Shown: positions 1 through 8,842 of the stretch, piece by piece | How the letters are laid out: the number at the start of each line of letters is the position of its first letter | How positions within the stretch are numbered: position 1 is the first letter of the stretch | Assembly: GCF_003001935.1 (NCBI RefSeq) | Contig: NZ_PVNG01000023.1 | Span: 167,743-231,742, forward strand | Length of the DNA: 64,000 nt | Source of the DNA: Nonomuraea fuscirosea | Lineage (GTDB): Bacteria; Actinomycetota; Actinomycetes; Streptosporangiales; Streptosporangiaceae | Reading direction: 5' to 3' | The notes under the pieces: generated by a model | Databases searched by the model: none | Told to the model about the DNA's origin: nothing | The model's input: the letters and a program-made list of their open reading frames with translations, nothing else | Position numbers and translations under genes: made by a program

Positions 1-698
1 TCACGGCGCAGCTGGCCGAGCAGCCGCCCCTGGGCCTGGTCGAGATGGTGGGCCAGGCACTGCTGCGCCCGCTCGGGGTCGCCGTCGCCGATGGCCTTGA
101 GGATGTCGTCGTGCTCGTGCGCCACGTTCATCGGGTCCGTGGTGCGGTGGGCCTGGAACTGGCCCATGGTCAGGTGCACCTCGCCGAGGATGACCTCGTG
201 CATCCGCGCCAGGCGGCGGCTGCCGACGGCGGCCACCAACGCGGAGTGGAAGGCGATGTCGGCCTCGACCTGAGTGGCGAACGCCCCGGCATGGGATCCC
301 TGGTCGGAGCCGTGCTGGGCCGCGTCGCCGGCCGCCGCCCTCATCGCCGCCTGGGCACGCACCGCCTCGGGCGGCACCGTGCCGGCGCGGGCCAGCGCCA
401 CGACCGCCGCCCGTTCGACGGTCTCGCGGCTGAAGTAGAGGTCGCGGATCTCCGCCTCGTCCAGCTTGGGGACGACGGCGGTCTTGTGCGTGGTACGGCG
501 CAGCAGCCCGAGCGCGGTCAGCCGTTCGAGGCAGGCCTTGGCGGTGGGGCGTGCGACGCTGTACTCGTTGGCGATCCGGATCTCGGTGAGCTTCTCCCCC
601 GGGGCGATGTCGCCGTTGACGATGCGCTTGCGTACCGACTCGTAGAGCGCTTCCGTCAGTGATGATGGTCCGAGAGGAAAGCTGGGCTTACCGTCCAT
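1..698 (-). CDS. GntR/FadR-family transcriptional regulator (3' end cut by window edge)
   Basis: About 232 residues are visible from the ATG at 698; the frame is still open at base 1, so the last few codons are missing. Residues ~13-75 form a GntR winged helix (ALYESVRKRIVNGDIAPGEKLTE, then an ARPTAK recognition helix). The rest is an all-helical FCD domain with the usual metal-ligand spacing (ADIAFHSAL, HEHDDIL, LAHHLDQA). It probably represses the sugar-uptake operon just upstream on the same strand and releases DNA on binding a small acid or sugar ligand. FadR-type TNGTNNNACNA sites occur 26 bp upstream of its start and before both catabolic transcription units, which supports local autoregulated control. 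The ligand cannot be read from the sequence. Confidence 0.88.
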   Translation of the reverse strand, partial: MDGKPSFPLGPSSLTEALYESVRKRIVNGDIAPGEKLTEIRIANEYSVARPTAKACLERLTALGLLRRTTHKTAVVPKLDEAEIRDLYFSRETVERAAVVALARAGTVPPEAVRAQAAMRAAAGDAAQHGSDQGSHAGAFATQVEADIAFHSALVAAVGSRRLARMHEVILGEVHLTMGQFQAHRTTDPMNVAHEHDDILKAIGDGDPERAQQCLAHHLDQAQGRLLGQLRR

Positions 699-723
699 GG
701 AACTCCTCCCAGATAAGGCAAAA

Positions 724-734
724 TCGTCAGACAA
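724..734 (+). promoter_or_regulatory. FadR/GntR-type operator upstream of the regulator gene
   Basis: TCGTCAGACAA matches the FadR-subfamily consensus TNGTNNNACNA at every fixed position. It lies in the 50-bp gap between the dehydrogenase stop (749) and the regulator start (698), a suitable place for autoregulation. The same motif recurs at 4804, 4838 and 8832. Function is inferred from position and recurrence. Confidence 0.6.
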
Positions 735-748
735 GTATACTCGGACTC

Positions 749-1675
749 TCAGTAGCCGGCGGCCTTGTCGACGACGTTGCGCAGCGGCTCGCCCCTGACG
801 AAACGGCCCAGGTTGTCCAGCAGGATGTCCAGGCCGCGGCCCGCCGTCTCGCGGGTGGTGGCGCCGTTGTGCGGGGTGACGATGACGTTCGGCAGCGACC
901 AGAACGGGCTGGCCGGCGGCAGCGGCTCCACGCCGTGGGCGTCCAGGCCCGCGCCGGCGATCTCACCCCGGCGCAGCGCGTCCAGCAGGGCGTCGTCGTC
1001 GGCGATGCCGCCGCGCGAGACGCAGACGAAGCAGGCCGTCGGCTTCATCGCGGCGAACTCCGCCCGGCCGAACCGTCCCGCGGTCACGGGGGTGAGCGGC
1101 GCGGTGACCACCACGTAGTCGGACTCGGCCAGGAAGCGCGGGAACTCGTCCTGGCCGAGCAGCTCGTCCACGCCGGGAGCGGGGGCGTCCCTCCTGCGCA
1201 CGCCCAGCACCCGCATGTGGAACGCCTTCGCCTTGGCGGCCAGGTCGAGGCCCGCGTGGCCGAGCCCGTACAGGCCGATGGTCTTGCCGGCCAGCTCGCC
1301 GTGCGGGTAGCGCTCCCAGCGGCGCTCGGACTGGGCGCGCAGCCAGCGCGGCACGTCCCTGTCGAGCATGAGGAGCAGCAGCATCGCGTGCTCGGCCAGC
1401 GGGACGGCGCCGTTGCCGGTGGCGGAGGTGAGCGTGATGTCGCTCGCCAGCAGCCCCTCGGACAGGACGCCGTCCACGCCCGCCGCCGGGCTGTGCACCC
1501 AGCGCAGCCGGCCCGCCTTGGCCAGCAGCGGCTCGGGCACCTTCCCGACGACGGCGTCGGCCAGCTCGATGCCTTCGCCCGGGTCGGCGGCGAACTCGAC
1601 CTGCGCGGCACCGGCCGCCCTGCGGATGCGGCGGCGGGCGAGCTCGTCGTGGTCGCCGGTGATGATGATCCTCAT
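749..1675 (-). CDS. D-2-hydroxyacid dehydrogenase, NAD(P)-dependent
   Basis: 308 aa. The Rossmann fingerprint GLYGLGHAG sits near residue 145. The family's catalytic trio is present: Arg in CVSRGG, Glu in HGVEPLPP and His in TPHNG. Enzymes of this fold interconvert 2-keto and D-2-hydroxy acids in the cytoplasm. The start codon overlaps the stop of the upstream permease gene (ATGA), so this is the last gene of the ABC-transporter operon. That suggests it oxidises or reduces an acid derived from the imported glycoside. The substrate is unknown; glyoxylate, hydroxypyruvate or a sugar acid are all possible. Confidence 0.88.
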   Translation of the reverse strand: MRIIITGDHDELARRRIRRAAGAAQVEFAADPGEGIELADAVVGKVPEPLLAKAGRLRWVHSPAAGVDGVLSEGLLASDITLTSATGNGAVPLAEHAMLLLLMLDRDVPRWLRAQSERRWERYPHGELAGKTIGLYGLGHAGLDLAAKAKAFHMRVLGVRRRDAPAPGVDELLGQDEFPRFLAESDYVVVTAPLTPVTAGRFGRAEFAAMKPTACFVCVSRGGIADDDALLDALRRGEIAGAGLDAHGVEPLPPASPFWSLPNVIVTPHNGATTRETAGRGLDILLDNLGRFVRGEPLRNVVDKAAGY

Positions 1676-2559
1676 TTGAGCCCCGTGGTGGCGATGCCGC
1701 GGATGAGCTGCTTCTGGGCGATGGCGAAGAAGATGAGCACCGGTAGCAGGGACACCAGCGACATCGCGAACAACATGCCCACACCGCCCTGCGTCTCGGA
1801 GTCGACCATGGAGTTCAGCGCCACCGGCACCGTGAACATCTTCGGCGAGGTGAGATAGATCAGCGGGACGAAGAAGTCGTTCCAGGTCCAGATGAAGGTG
1901 AAGATCGTGGTGGTGACCAGGGCGGGCCGCATCAGCGGGAGGACCACGTACCAGAAGGTGCGGAACGGGCCCGAGCCGTCGATCCAGGCCGCCCGGTCCA
2001 GGTCACGCGGGATCGTCCTGATGAACTGGACCATCAGGTAGATGAAGAACGCGTCGGTGGCCAGGAACTTCGGGATGAGCAGCGGATAGTAGGTGTTCAC
2101 CAGGTCGAGCTGCGAGAAGAAGATGTACTGCGGGATCACCAGCACGTGCATCGGCAGCATCACCGACAGCAGCGTGATGGCGAGATAGACCCCGCGCATC
2201 CTGAACTCCAGCCGGGCCAGCGCGTACGCGGTGAGCGAGCAGGAGAACAGGTTGCCGATGATCGAGCCGACGGTGACCAGCAGCGAGTTGAGGAAGAAGA
2301 CGGTGAACGGCCGGTTGAGCGCGTTCCAGCCCGCGACGAAGTTGTCGAAGGTGACCTCGCTGGGGATGAGCCCCGGCTCGGTCAGGATGAGGTGGTCGGG
2401 CTTGAGCGAGCTGACGATCATCCAGATCAGCGGATAGAGCATCAGCAGCACGAAGACGCCCAGGCCGAGGTGCTTGAGCAGGTCCCGGCGCCCACGCCGG
2501 CGCAGGACCGCCGTGGTGCGGGCGCGCGCGGAGTCGAGCGAGGTCGTCGCGGTCGTCAT
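1672..2559 (-). CDS. Carbohydrate ABC transporter permease, MalG-like
   Basis: 295 aa with six predicted membrane helices preceded by a basic cytoplasmic N-terminus (RRRGRRDLLKHLG). The EAA loop that docks the ATPase is visible as DRAAWIDGSGPFRTF followed by VVLPLMRP. It is the second permease of a CUT1-type sugar importer. It overlaps the upstream permease stop by one base and the downstream dehydrogenase start by four, so the operon is translationally coupled. No ATPase gene is encoded nearby; a shared MsiK-type ATPase elsewhere in the genome is the usual actinobacterial solution. Confidence 0.93.
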   Translation of the reverse strand: MTTATTSLDSARARTTAVLRRRGRRDLLKHLGLGVFVLLMLYPLIWMIVSSLKPDHLILTEPGLIPSEVTFDNFVAGWNALNRPFTVFFLNSLLVTVGSIIGNLFSCSLTAYALARLEFRMRGVYLAITLLSVMLPMHVLVIPQYIFFSQLDLVNTYYPLLIPKFLATDAFFIYLMVQFIRTIPRDLDRAAWIDGSGPFRTFWYVVLPLMRPALVTTTIFTFIWTWNDFFVPLIYLTSPKMFTVPVALNSMVDSETQGGVGMLFAMSLVSLLPVLIFFAIAQKQLIRGIATTGLK

Positions 2560-3443
2560 CAGTCGTCTCCGTAGAAGACCCAGTACCTCGACAGGACGAA
2601 GTGCACGGCCGTCACCAGGCCGATGGCCGCCATCAGCACCCAGGCCAGCGCGGAGGCGTAGCCCATGTCGAAGTTCGTGAATCCCTGCTGGTAGATGTAG
2701 AGCGTGTAGAACAGCGTCGAGTTGGCGGGGCCTCCGGTGCCGCCGCTGACGACGTGGGCCTGGGTGAAGGTCTGGAACGCGCCGATCGTCTGCAGGATCA
2801 GGTTGAAGAAGATGATCGGGGTGAGCAGGGGGATCGTGACCGCGGTGAACTGGCGCACGATTCCGGCGCCGTCCACCTTGACGGCCTCATACAGCTCCTC
2901 GGGGATCTGGCGCAGGCCGGCCAGGAAGATCACCATGGGTGAGCCGAAGGTCCAGACGTTCAGCACGATCAGCGTGGACAGCGACAGGCTGGGGTTCTGC
3001 AGCCAGCTCCCGAGTTCGAGACCGAAGATCGACAGCGCCCGGTCGACCAGGCCGTTGTCGCCGAAGATCTGCCGCCACAGGATGGCCACGGCGACGCTGG
3101 TGCCGAGCAGCGAGGGCAGGTAGAAGGCGCTGCGGTAGAAGGCCAGGCCGCGCAGGCCGCGGTCGAGGATCAGGGCGAGCAGCAGCGCGAAGCCGAGTTG
3201 CAGCGGGATGGAGACGACGACGTAGACCGCGGTCACGCGGACGGCGGCCCAGAAGTAGTCGTCCTGGAACATGCGCTCGAAGTTCTCCAGGCCGTTGAAC
3301 TTCGGCGAGCTGAGGATGTTGTAGTCGGTGAAGGCCAGGTAGAGGGAGGCGATCAGGGGTACGGCCGTGACCAGGACGAGGCCCAGCCACCAGGGGATCA
3401 GGAAGACGTGTGCGGCGCCGCCCTGACGATGGAGCTTCGACAT
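2559..3443 (-). CDS. Carbohydrate ABC transporter permease, MalF-like
   Basis: 294 aa, about six membrane helices, opening with a short cytoplasmic tail (MSKLHRQGG) and a first helix with LIPWWLGLVLVTAVP. The EAA motif reads ELYEAVKVDGAGIVRQF followed by IPLLTP. It is the first permease partner of the MalG-like protein and starts 8 bp after the binding-protein gene. The pair forms the membrane channel of a CUT1 oligosaccharide importer. Confidence 0.93.
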   Translation of the reverse strand: MSKLHRQGGAAHVFLIPWWLGLVLVTAVPLIASLYLAFTDYNILSSPKFNGLENFERMFQDDYFWAAVRVTAVYVVVSIPLQLGFALLLALILDRGLRGLAFYRSAFYLPSLLGTSVAVAILWRQIFGDNGLVDRALSIFGLELGSWLQNPSLSLSTLIVLNVWTFGSPMVIFLAGLRQIPEELYEAVKVDGAGIVRQFTAVTIPLLTPIIFFNLILQTIGAFQTFTQAHVVSGGTGGPANSTLFYTLYIYQQGFTNFDMGYASALAWVLMAAIGLVTAVHFVLSRYWVFYGDD

Positions 3444-3451
3444 GGGGGTTC

Positions 3452-4744
3452 CTACTTGGCGCGGGCGATGCCGGCCGAGATCTCGTCGAGCAGTCGTTTG
3501 GCGCCGTCGGCGGTGCTCAGGCGGCCGAGTGAGATCTCCTCGGCGACCCTGGCCATGGCGGTGCGCCAGGTGCTGGTGCCGGGGGGCGCCTCGAAGCGGG
3601 GGCGGCGCTCGGCCTTGCGGCTGACCTGTACGGCGTCGAGCGACTCCTTGTCGTCACCCTGCGCGGCGGCCAGCGTCTGCTCGAAGACCTTGGGGTTGAC
3701 CGGCGCGCCCATGGTGAGGCCGACGGTCTTGATCATCGCGGGGTCGTTGGTGTTGTAGCTGATGAGCTTGCCCGCGGCCTCCAGCTTGTCGTCGTCGATG
3801 CCCTGGTAGATGGCCATCCGGGGGTAGTAGAGGAACGGGTGCCCGGCCTGCGCGTCCTTGGCCGCCGGAACGCTGCGCAGCTTGAAGGAGTAGTCGGGGA
3901 ACATCTTGGCGTCGTCGATGATGTGGTTGGAGTTGCCGACCTTGGCCAGCACCTTCTTGCCGACCAGGGCCCAGTCGGGGCCCATGCCCTCCTGCTCGCT
4001 CAGCGTCAGCACCGCGCCGGCCTTCTGCATCTTGTCCCACCAGTCGAACCAGGCCCGGACGCTGTCGGCGGTGAAGCCGGGGTTGCCGTCCTCGCTCCAG
4101 AGCAGCTCGCCGCGCTGGCGCAGCCAGGCCTCGAACACCATGTCGGCGTCGGCCTCGTACGGCATGCCCTTGCGCTGCTTCGGGTTGTCCTTGGAGTAGT
4201 CGATGAGGAACTCCGACCAGGCGTCCCAGTCGGCGTCGGCCGGCGGGAGCTTGACGCCGTCCTCCTCGGCGAACGTCTCGTTGTAACGGAAGACGGGGAC
4301 GAAGATGCCGAACGGCATGGTGTTGAGCTGCCCGCCCAGCTTGAACGACTCCAGCTCCTCCTTGGAGTAGTCGGCCAGGTCGACGCTGGGCACCTCGTCG
4401 AGGCGCCGGTAGATGTTGCTCTTGTGGTAGGTCATGACCTGCGCCGAGGCGACCCAGAAGATGTCGGCCACGTCGCGGGCGGCCATCTGGGTGGTCATGC
4501 GCTCCTGGAAGGCGGTGTAGTCGGCGAACTCCGGTTCGACCTGGATGCCCGGGTTCTTGGCCGCGAACTCCTTGAGTGCCTTCGTGTAGTTCTGCTGCCG
4601 GACGTTGTTGCCCCACCACGCGTACCGCAGCGTGGTGCCGTCACCGCCGCCCGAGTCGCCGGCGCCGCACGCCGTCAGGCCGGCCCCCAGTGCCCCGGCC
4701 GCCGCCAGCTTCAGAAACCCCCGCCGATCCAGTCCGCTCATCAC
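3452..4744 (-). CDS. Extracellular sugar-binding lipoprotein (ABC transporter component)
   Basis: 430 aa. The N-terminus carries a twin-arginine motif (DRRGFLKL) and a lipobox ending LTAC with the lipid-anchored Cys at about residue 26. That points to Tat export followed by lipidation. The mature part has the family 1 solute-binding layout, with a Trp-rich opening (LRYAWWGNNVRQQ). A GTG at 4744 and an ATG at 4741 are adjacent; the GGGAG upstream fits the GTG slightly better. It heads the operon binding protein-MalF-MalG-dehydrogenase and captures the glycoside outside the membrane. Two FadR-type operator sites lie 60-104 bp upstream of the start. Confidence 0.92.
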   Translation of the reverse strand: MMSGLDRRGFLKLAAAGALGAGLTACGAGDSGGGDGTTLRYAWWGNNVRQQNYTKALKEFAAKNPGIQVEPEFADYTAFQERMTTQMAARDVADIFWVASAQVMTYHKSNIYRRLDEVPSVDLADYSKEELESFKLGGQLNTMPFGIFVPVFRYNETFAEEDGVKLPPADADWDAWSEFLIDYSKDNPKQRKGMPYEADADMVFEAWLRQRGELLWSEDGNPGFTADSVRAWFDWWDKMQKAGAVLTLSEQEGMGPDWALVGKKVLAKVGNSNHIIDDAKMFPDYSFKLRSVPAAKDAQAGHPFLYYPRMAIYQGIDDDKLEAAGKLISYNTNDPAMIKTVGLTMGAPVNPKVFEQTLAAAQGDDKESLDAVQVSRKAERRPRFEAPPGTSTWRTAMARVAEEISLGRLSTADGAKRLLDEISAGIARAK

Positions 4745-4803
4745 GTTGTTCTCCCGTCGTTCTCACAGGGGACCGGCTACCCCGGTGATGGTCCAGTGTT
4801 CAT

Positions 4804-4848
4804 TTGTCTAACGAGACCGTCAATAGGTCATGAATACTTGTTTGACAA
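4804..4848 (-). promoter_or_regulatory. Two FadR/GntR-type operators before the sugar-importer operon
   Basis: TTGTCTAACGA (4804-4814) and TTGTTTGACAA (4838-4848) both fit TNGTNNNACNA exactly; the second is a near-perfect dyad. They lie upstream of the binding-protein start (4744), and the second overlaps the last codons of the preceding hydrolase gene. This places the importer operon under the GntR regulator at the left edge even though another gene on the same strand ends only 83 bp upstream. Confidence 0.6.
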
Positions 4849-6711
4849 TTTCACGACTTCGAAGAGGCCGATCTCCGGCAACCGCACCCGGCCGCCGTCC
4901 ACCTCCAGGGGGCGGTCCGCGCGCAGCGCGTGCGCCTCCCACTCGCCCGGCCAGGGCAGGTCGAGCCACGATTCCGCGATCGGCAGCGGCCGGCGGAAGC
5001 GCTGGTCGGCGTCGCCCGAGCGGTTCAGCAGATGGATCACCCGGAGGTCCCCGGCGCGGGCGGGCACGATCTCCGCCTGCTCGGGCAGCCCCGTCCCGAC
5101 GGCGAGGCCGGCGGGCAGGCGGTCGGCGAACAGGTCGCGATGGGCGCTCAGCCCGGTCTCCCGGTAACCGCGGCCGACCGTCCACGGCATCAGCACGCCC
5201 CTCCCCCTGCCGTAGGGGGCGCTCAGCCAGCCGGGATGGCCGGTCTCCAGATGGCCGTGGCACTTCTCCGGCGGGCCGTACCTGGCCCTGGAGAGCGCGG
5301 GCAGGCCCGTCTCCGCTCCCGGCGCGGGCTCGACCACGTGGAAGGCTCCGATCACCGGCACCATGCCGCGGTCACCGCACAGATGCAGCGAGCGGACGGA
5401 CTCCTCCGTCGTGTACGCGGCCAGCCGGCGGGCGACGGGCAGGCAGGCGAGCCCGACGTCGCTCGACCCGGTCGCCAGCACGGTGCCGCCCGACTCGGCG
5501 TAGGCGTCCAGCACCTCGGGACGGCTCAGCGCGCCGGCGTCGGGCAGCACGACCAGCTCGTACCTGGACAGGTCGCTCGCCGCCAGCTTCTCCTCGGGCA
5601 GCACGTCGAAGGGCACGTGCCGCTCCAGCAGCGCCAGGTAGAGCCCCTGGAACTCGGCCCGCTCCCCTTCGGGGCGGACCAGCAGCGTGCGCGCCTCGGA
5701 GACCAGGTCCCGGTAGACCTCGGCGTGGTCACGGTGGAACCGGGTCAGCTCGCCGGCGACCTCCAGGCACTCGTACGGGCTGTCGTCCGGCGTCCCCATG
5801 ATGTACGTGGACGGGATCGCCCCCCGCGAGATCGCCTGCAGCAGATACTGGGCGAAATGGTGAGGCTCCTCCCCCGCCATCCGGTACGGCATGTCCACGA
5901 ACCCCACCGAGTTGACCAGCACCGGCACCTCAGGCCGATACGACTTGGCCGCGCTGACGTGCTCGCTGGTCCGGTGGTGCCAGAGGGGCCGGCCGACCGC
6001 GTTGTTCGCCTCGTGGAAGACGATGTCGGCGTGCTCGCCCAGAATGAGCGCCGCCTCGGGCCTGCGCCCGGCGATCTCGGCCCGGATCCTGGCGTGCAGG
6101 TCGTCCAGCGTCGCACGCGTGAACGCGCGCCACCGGGCGTCCGCCCGTTCCGGGAGCTCACCGTCGTAGCGGCGGGCGCAGGCCAGGCAGTGGCAGACGC
6201 CCCAGTATCTGCGGCTGTAGTCCACTTCGTTGAACGACATCCAGTTGAGGAAGAAGCCGTCGATCTCGTAGCGGTCGAGCACCTCCCCGATCACCTCGAA
6301 CAGCTTGACCTGGTAGTAGTCGCCGCTCGGGCACACGCTGGTGAGGCCGTTGTAGACCTGCCGCTCGCCGGCGGGTGAGACGAAGCACCACTCGGGATGC
6401 CGCTCGGCCCGCCGGTGGTCGATCTTGGAGAAGTCCATCCTGGCCAGCACGCGCACCCCCCTGCGCCGGGCCGCCGCCACCGCGTCGCCGATCAGGTCGC
6501 CGGACGGGCGCTCGGCCAGGTGCGGGTTGCGCGTCTGGAAGTCCAGGCCGGTCGGATAGTTCGACAGGATGCCGCCGACGCTGATCAGCCAGGCGTTCGC
6601 GCCGAACTCCTCCAGCCGGTCCAGCACCCGCTCGACGTCCAGCCCGGCGTCCACCTCGCGGAGGTTGGTCTGGAACATCCGGAACGGCTCGCGCCACCAG
6701 ACCCGGCTCAC
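4828..6711 (-). CDS. Putative glycoside hydrolase (GHL6-like barrel plus GH42-type trimerisation domain), paralog 2
   Basis: 627 aa from a GTG at 6711 that overlaps the upstream stop (GTGA). The N-terminal ~330 residues read as an alpha-amylase/GH42-like TIM barrel: VCPSGDYYQVK, then YEIDGFFLNWMSFNEVDY, a possible iron or zinc cluster CHCLACARRY, then ILGEHADIVFHEANN. The remainder resembles the flavodoxin-like beta-galactosidase trimerisation domain (YELVVLPDAGALS, then SGGTVLATG) and a small C-terminal beta domain. No signal peptide, so it acts inside the cell on imported substrate. It is a diverged duplicate of the gene upstream. The catalytic acid residues cannot be assigned with certainty and the substrate is unknown. 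Confidence 0.75.
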   Translation of the reverse strand: MSRVWWREPFRMFQTNLREVDAGLDVERVLDRLEEFGANAWLISVGGILSNYPTGLDFQTRNPHLAERPSGDLIGDAVAAARRRGVRVLARMDFSKIDHRRAERHPEWCFVSPAGERQVYNGLTSVCPSGDYYQVKLFEVIGEVLDRYEIDGFFLNWMSFNEVDYSRRYWGVCHCLACARRYDGELPERADARWRAFTRATLDDLHARIRAEIAGRRPEAALILGEHADIVFHEANNAVGRPLWHHRTSEHVSAAKSYRPEVPVLVNSVGFVDMPYRMAGEEPHHFAQYLLQAISRGAIPSTYIMGTPDDSPYECLEVAGELTRFHRDHAEVYRDLVSEARTLLVRPEGERAEFQGLYLALLERHVPFDVLPEEKLAASDLSRYELVVLPDAGALSRPEVLDAYAESGGTVLATGSSDVGLACLPVARRLAAYTTEESVRSLHLCGDRGMVPVIGAFHVVEPAPGAETGLPALSRARYGPPEKCHGHLETGHPGWLSAPYGRGRGVLMPWTVGRGYRETGLSAHRDLFADRLPAGLAVGTGLPEQAEIVPARAGDLRVIHLLNRSGDADQRFRRPLPIAESWLDLPWPGEWEAHALRADRPLEVDGGRVRLPEIGLFEVVKLSNKYS

Positions 6712-8786
6712 CTCGGCTCCCAGGTCAGGTGCACGACCTCGATGAGCCCGGCACCGGTCAGCTCCACCTCGGCCCGGCCGTCGCGGACGGCGACGGGGAC
6801 CTCGCTCCCGTCCACCAGCAGCCGGGCCGTGGCCCCCGCCGCGTCCGGCGGCAGCGCGACGGAGACCGTCTGCGGCGGCAGCGGGATGGTCTCCCTGATC
6901 GCGCCGCGCATGGCCATGGGGTTGGTCAGGTTGACCACGGTGACAGCGAGACTGTGCTCGTCGCGGCGCACGGCCAGGTCGACCAGCCCCGGGCCGCGTA
7001 CGGTGGCCTCGGGCTCGCCTCCGAGCGCCCATCGCACCGCGTTGGCGATCAGCCGGCCGTGATCGGCCTGGAGCGTCTCCCAGAAGATCGCCCCGAGGTC
7101 GAACGGGAGGTAGACCACCCGGCCCGGCCCCTCCCTGGTGATCACGGCCGGGGCGTCGGGGTCCTTCCTGGCGTACAGCTCCTCCATCGGCAGGTCGGGA
7201 AAGTCCGGCACGAACCGGAACGGCACCTGCGTGCCCGGCCTGGCCTCGACGCCGAGCAGCCGGGTGCCGCCGATGATCCGCCCGGCCGGGCCGAAGCCGC
7301 CGCTGACCGGGTGCTCGCCGGTCAGCGCGATGTAGTTGTTCTTGATCGGGCCTCTGAGCGGGCTCACCAGGTCCGCGCCGAAGACGTCGGCCAGGCCGAA
7401 GTTGGCCCGCGGCTCGCCGTGCTCGTCGTACAGGGAGGACTGGTGCGCGGCGACCAGGCCGCCGCCGGCGGCCACGTAGTCGCGGACGGCCGCGCACTGC
7501 TCGTCACTGAGCTGCTCGGCGTTGGCCAGCACCAGCACCTTGTACGGCCGCAGCCGCTCGGCCGACAGCACCTGGTCGGCCAGCAGGTCGAACGGGATCC
7601 GCGCCTCGACCAGGGCCTGGTAGAAGCCGTCCTCGTCGGGGAAGGAGTGCGCCGCCCCGCTCCTGATCCGGCCCGCCCTGCTCGGGTCGACCAGCGCCAC
7701 CTCGGCCGTGAGCGGCATCGGCGCCAGCACCGGCTCCAGCTTCGCGTGCAGCCCGAACGCGTCCACCACGGCCGGCACCCAGCGCGGGTCGGAGACGGTG
7801 GCGTTGAACTTGGTGAACCAGGGGAACGCGCCCTGCGCGAACCCGTCCACGATCCACGTCCGCACCTCCTCCGGCGGGGCCACCGAGTCCTTCCACCGGT
7901 GCTGGTGGTACTCGGGCCCGACCGAGGTGATGAGCCCGACCGGCCGGTCCGGGAACAGACCTCTGCTGCGCTTGGCCACCCGGCCGGCCGCCCACGGCGC
8001 CTCGATGCCCGAGCGTCCCTGCTTGTCCACCACGAACAGCGGATAGACCCGCTTGACCAGCTCGGGCTCCAGGTCGCGGGCGGCGAACGCGCCCAGGTTG
8101 GGGATGAAGCGGGCGTGCGGCCGCAGGTCCTTGACCGCCGCGTCCCAGATCGAGACCAGCTCGCTGAGCCGGCGCCGCCGCCAGGCCACGTACGCGGGCC
8201 AGGCCGGGTCGGTCGTGTCGTGCTCACGCTTCGGCAGCTCGAACCCCGTGTCGTCGCGGAACGAGCGCCGCGCGGCCTCGCTGTAGGAGATGCCGTAGTA
8301 GCCCTCCCACCGGTTGGCGAAGATCGCGTCCACGTCGTACTCGCGCACGATCTCCCTGGCCACCTCGGTGACGAACTCGCGGTGGTAGCCGGTGAAGGCG
8401 CAGGTCAGCCAGATGCCGGGATGTGACCAGTGCTCGATCGGTGCCCCCTCCTGGTCGCACGCCAGCCACTCGGGATGGGCCGTGGCCGCGTCGGCGTGCA
8501 CGGCGTGGGGGTCCACCCTGGCCATGACGTGCATGCCGAGCCCCCTGGCCGCCTCCACGAGCGCGCCGAACGGGTCGGTGTCGCCCATGAAGGTGCTGCG
8601 GTGGTGGTACGGGATGCGGGTCGGGTAGTAGGCGATGTAGCCGCCCGCGCTGACGCAGACCGCGTTCGACCTGCTGTCCCGCATGACCGAGGTCCAGAAG
8701 TCGACGTCGAGGTGCGCAGGGTCGTCCTCGGCCAGCGTCAGTTGCGTCCAGCGGGTCGCCGTCAGGGGCCAGTCGGGTGTTCGCAT
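6708..8786 (-). CDS. Putative glycoside hydrolase (GHL6-like barrel plus GH42-type trimerisation domain), paralog 1
   Basis: 692 aa from the ATG at 8786. A GTG at 8798 is in frame but its AGAGG directly abuts it, whereas the same AGAGG is spaced correctly for the ATG. Layout matches the downstream paralog: a TIM barrel (SAGGYIAYYPTRIPYHH, then VMARVDPHAV, then YDVDAIFANRWEGYYG), a trimerisation-like domain (YKVLVLANAEQLSDEQ, then AAGGGLVAAHQSS), and a C-terminal beta domain. Cytoplasmic. It heads a two-gene operon with FadR-type operators at 8815-8842, probably co-regulated with the importer. Two related but non-identical hydrolases suggest two linkages or two sugars in one glycoside. Confidence 0.76.
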   Translation of the reverse strand: MRTPDWPLTATRWTQLTLAEDDPAHLDVDFWTSVMRDSRSNAVCVSAGGYIAYYPTRIPYHHRSTFMGDTDPFGALVEAARGLGMHVMARVDPHAVHADAATAHPEWLACDQEGAPIEHWSHPGIWLTCAFTGYHREFVTEVAREIVREYDVDAIFANRWEGYYGISYSEAARRSFRDDTGFELPKREHDTTDPAWPAYVAWRRRRLSELVSIWDAAVKDLRPHARFIPNLGAFAARDLEPELVKRVYPLFVVDKQGRSGIEAPWAAGRVAKRSRGLFPDRPVGLITSVGPEYHQHRWKDSVAPPEEVRTWIVDGFAQGAFPWFTKFNATVSDPRWVPAVVDAFGLHAKLEPVLAPMPLTAEVALVDPSRAGRIRSGAAHSFPDEDGFYQALVEARIPFDLLADQVLSAERLRPYKVLVLANAEQLSDEQCAAVRDYVAAGGGLVAAHQSSLYDEHGEPRANFGLADVFGADLVSPLRGPIKNNYIALTGEHPVSGGFGPAGRIIGGTRLLGVEARPGTQVPFRFVPDFPDLPMEELYARKDPDAPAVITREGPGRVVYLPFDLGAIFWETLQADHGRLIANAVRWALGGEPEATVRGPGLVDLAVRRDEHSLAVTVVNLTNPMAMRGAIRETIPLPPQTVSVALPPDAAGATARLLVDGSEVPVAVRDGRAEVELTGAGLIEVVHLTWEPR

Positions 8787-8814
8787 GCCGTAGCGCACCT
8801 CTCGTCAAGCTCAC

Positions 8815-8842
8815 TTGTTAGACGCGGAATATTGTCATACAA
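8815..8842 (-). promoter_or_regulatory. FadR/GntR-type operators before the hydrolase operon
   Basis: TTGTCATACAA (8832-8842) fits TNGTNNNACNA exactly. TTGTTAGACGC (8815-8825) fits all but the last position. They lie 29-56 bp upstream of the hydrolase ATG at 8786, in the gap shared with the divergent gene at 8940. Confidence 0.58.

Noticed and set aside
45..1858. Long plus-strand frames opposite the GntR and dehydrogenase genes
   Set aside because: They are antisense to clear minus-strand genes and read as Arg/Gly/Ala/Val-rich text with no family, as expected in 70% G+C DNA.
6712..7497. Apparent N-terminal extension of the second hydrolase to 889 aa
   Set aside because: The extension is an out-of-frame reading of the first hydrolase. 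A GTGA overlap at 6708-6711 gives a natural start.
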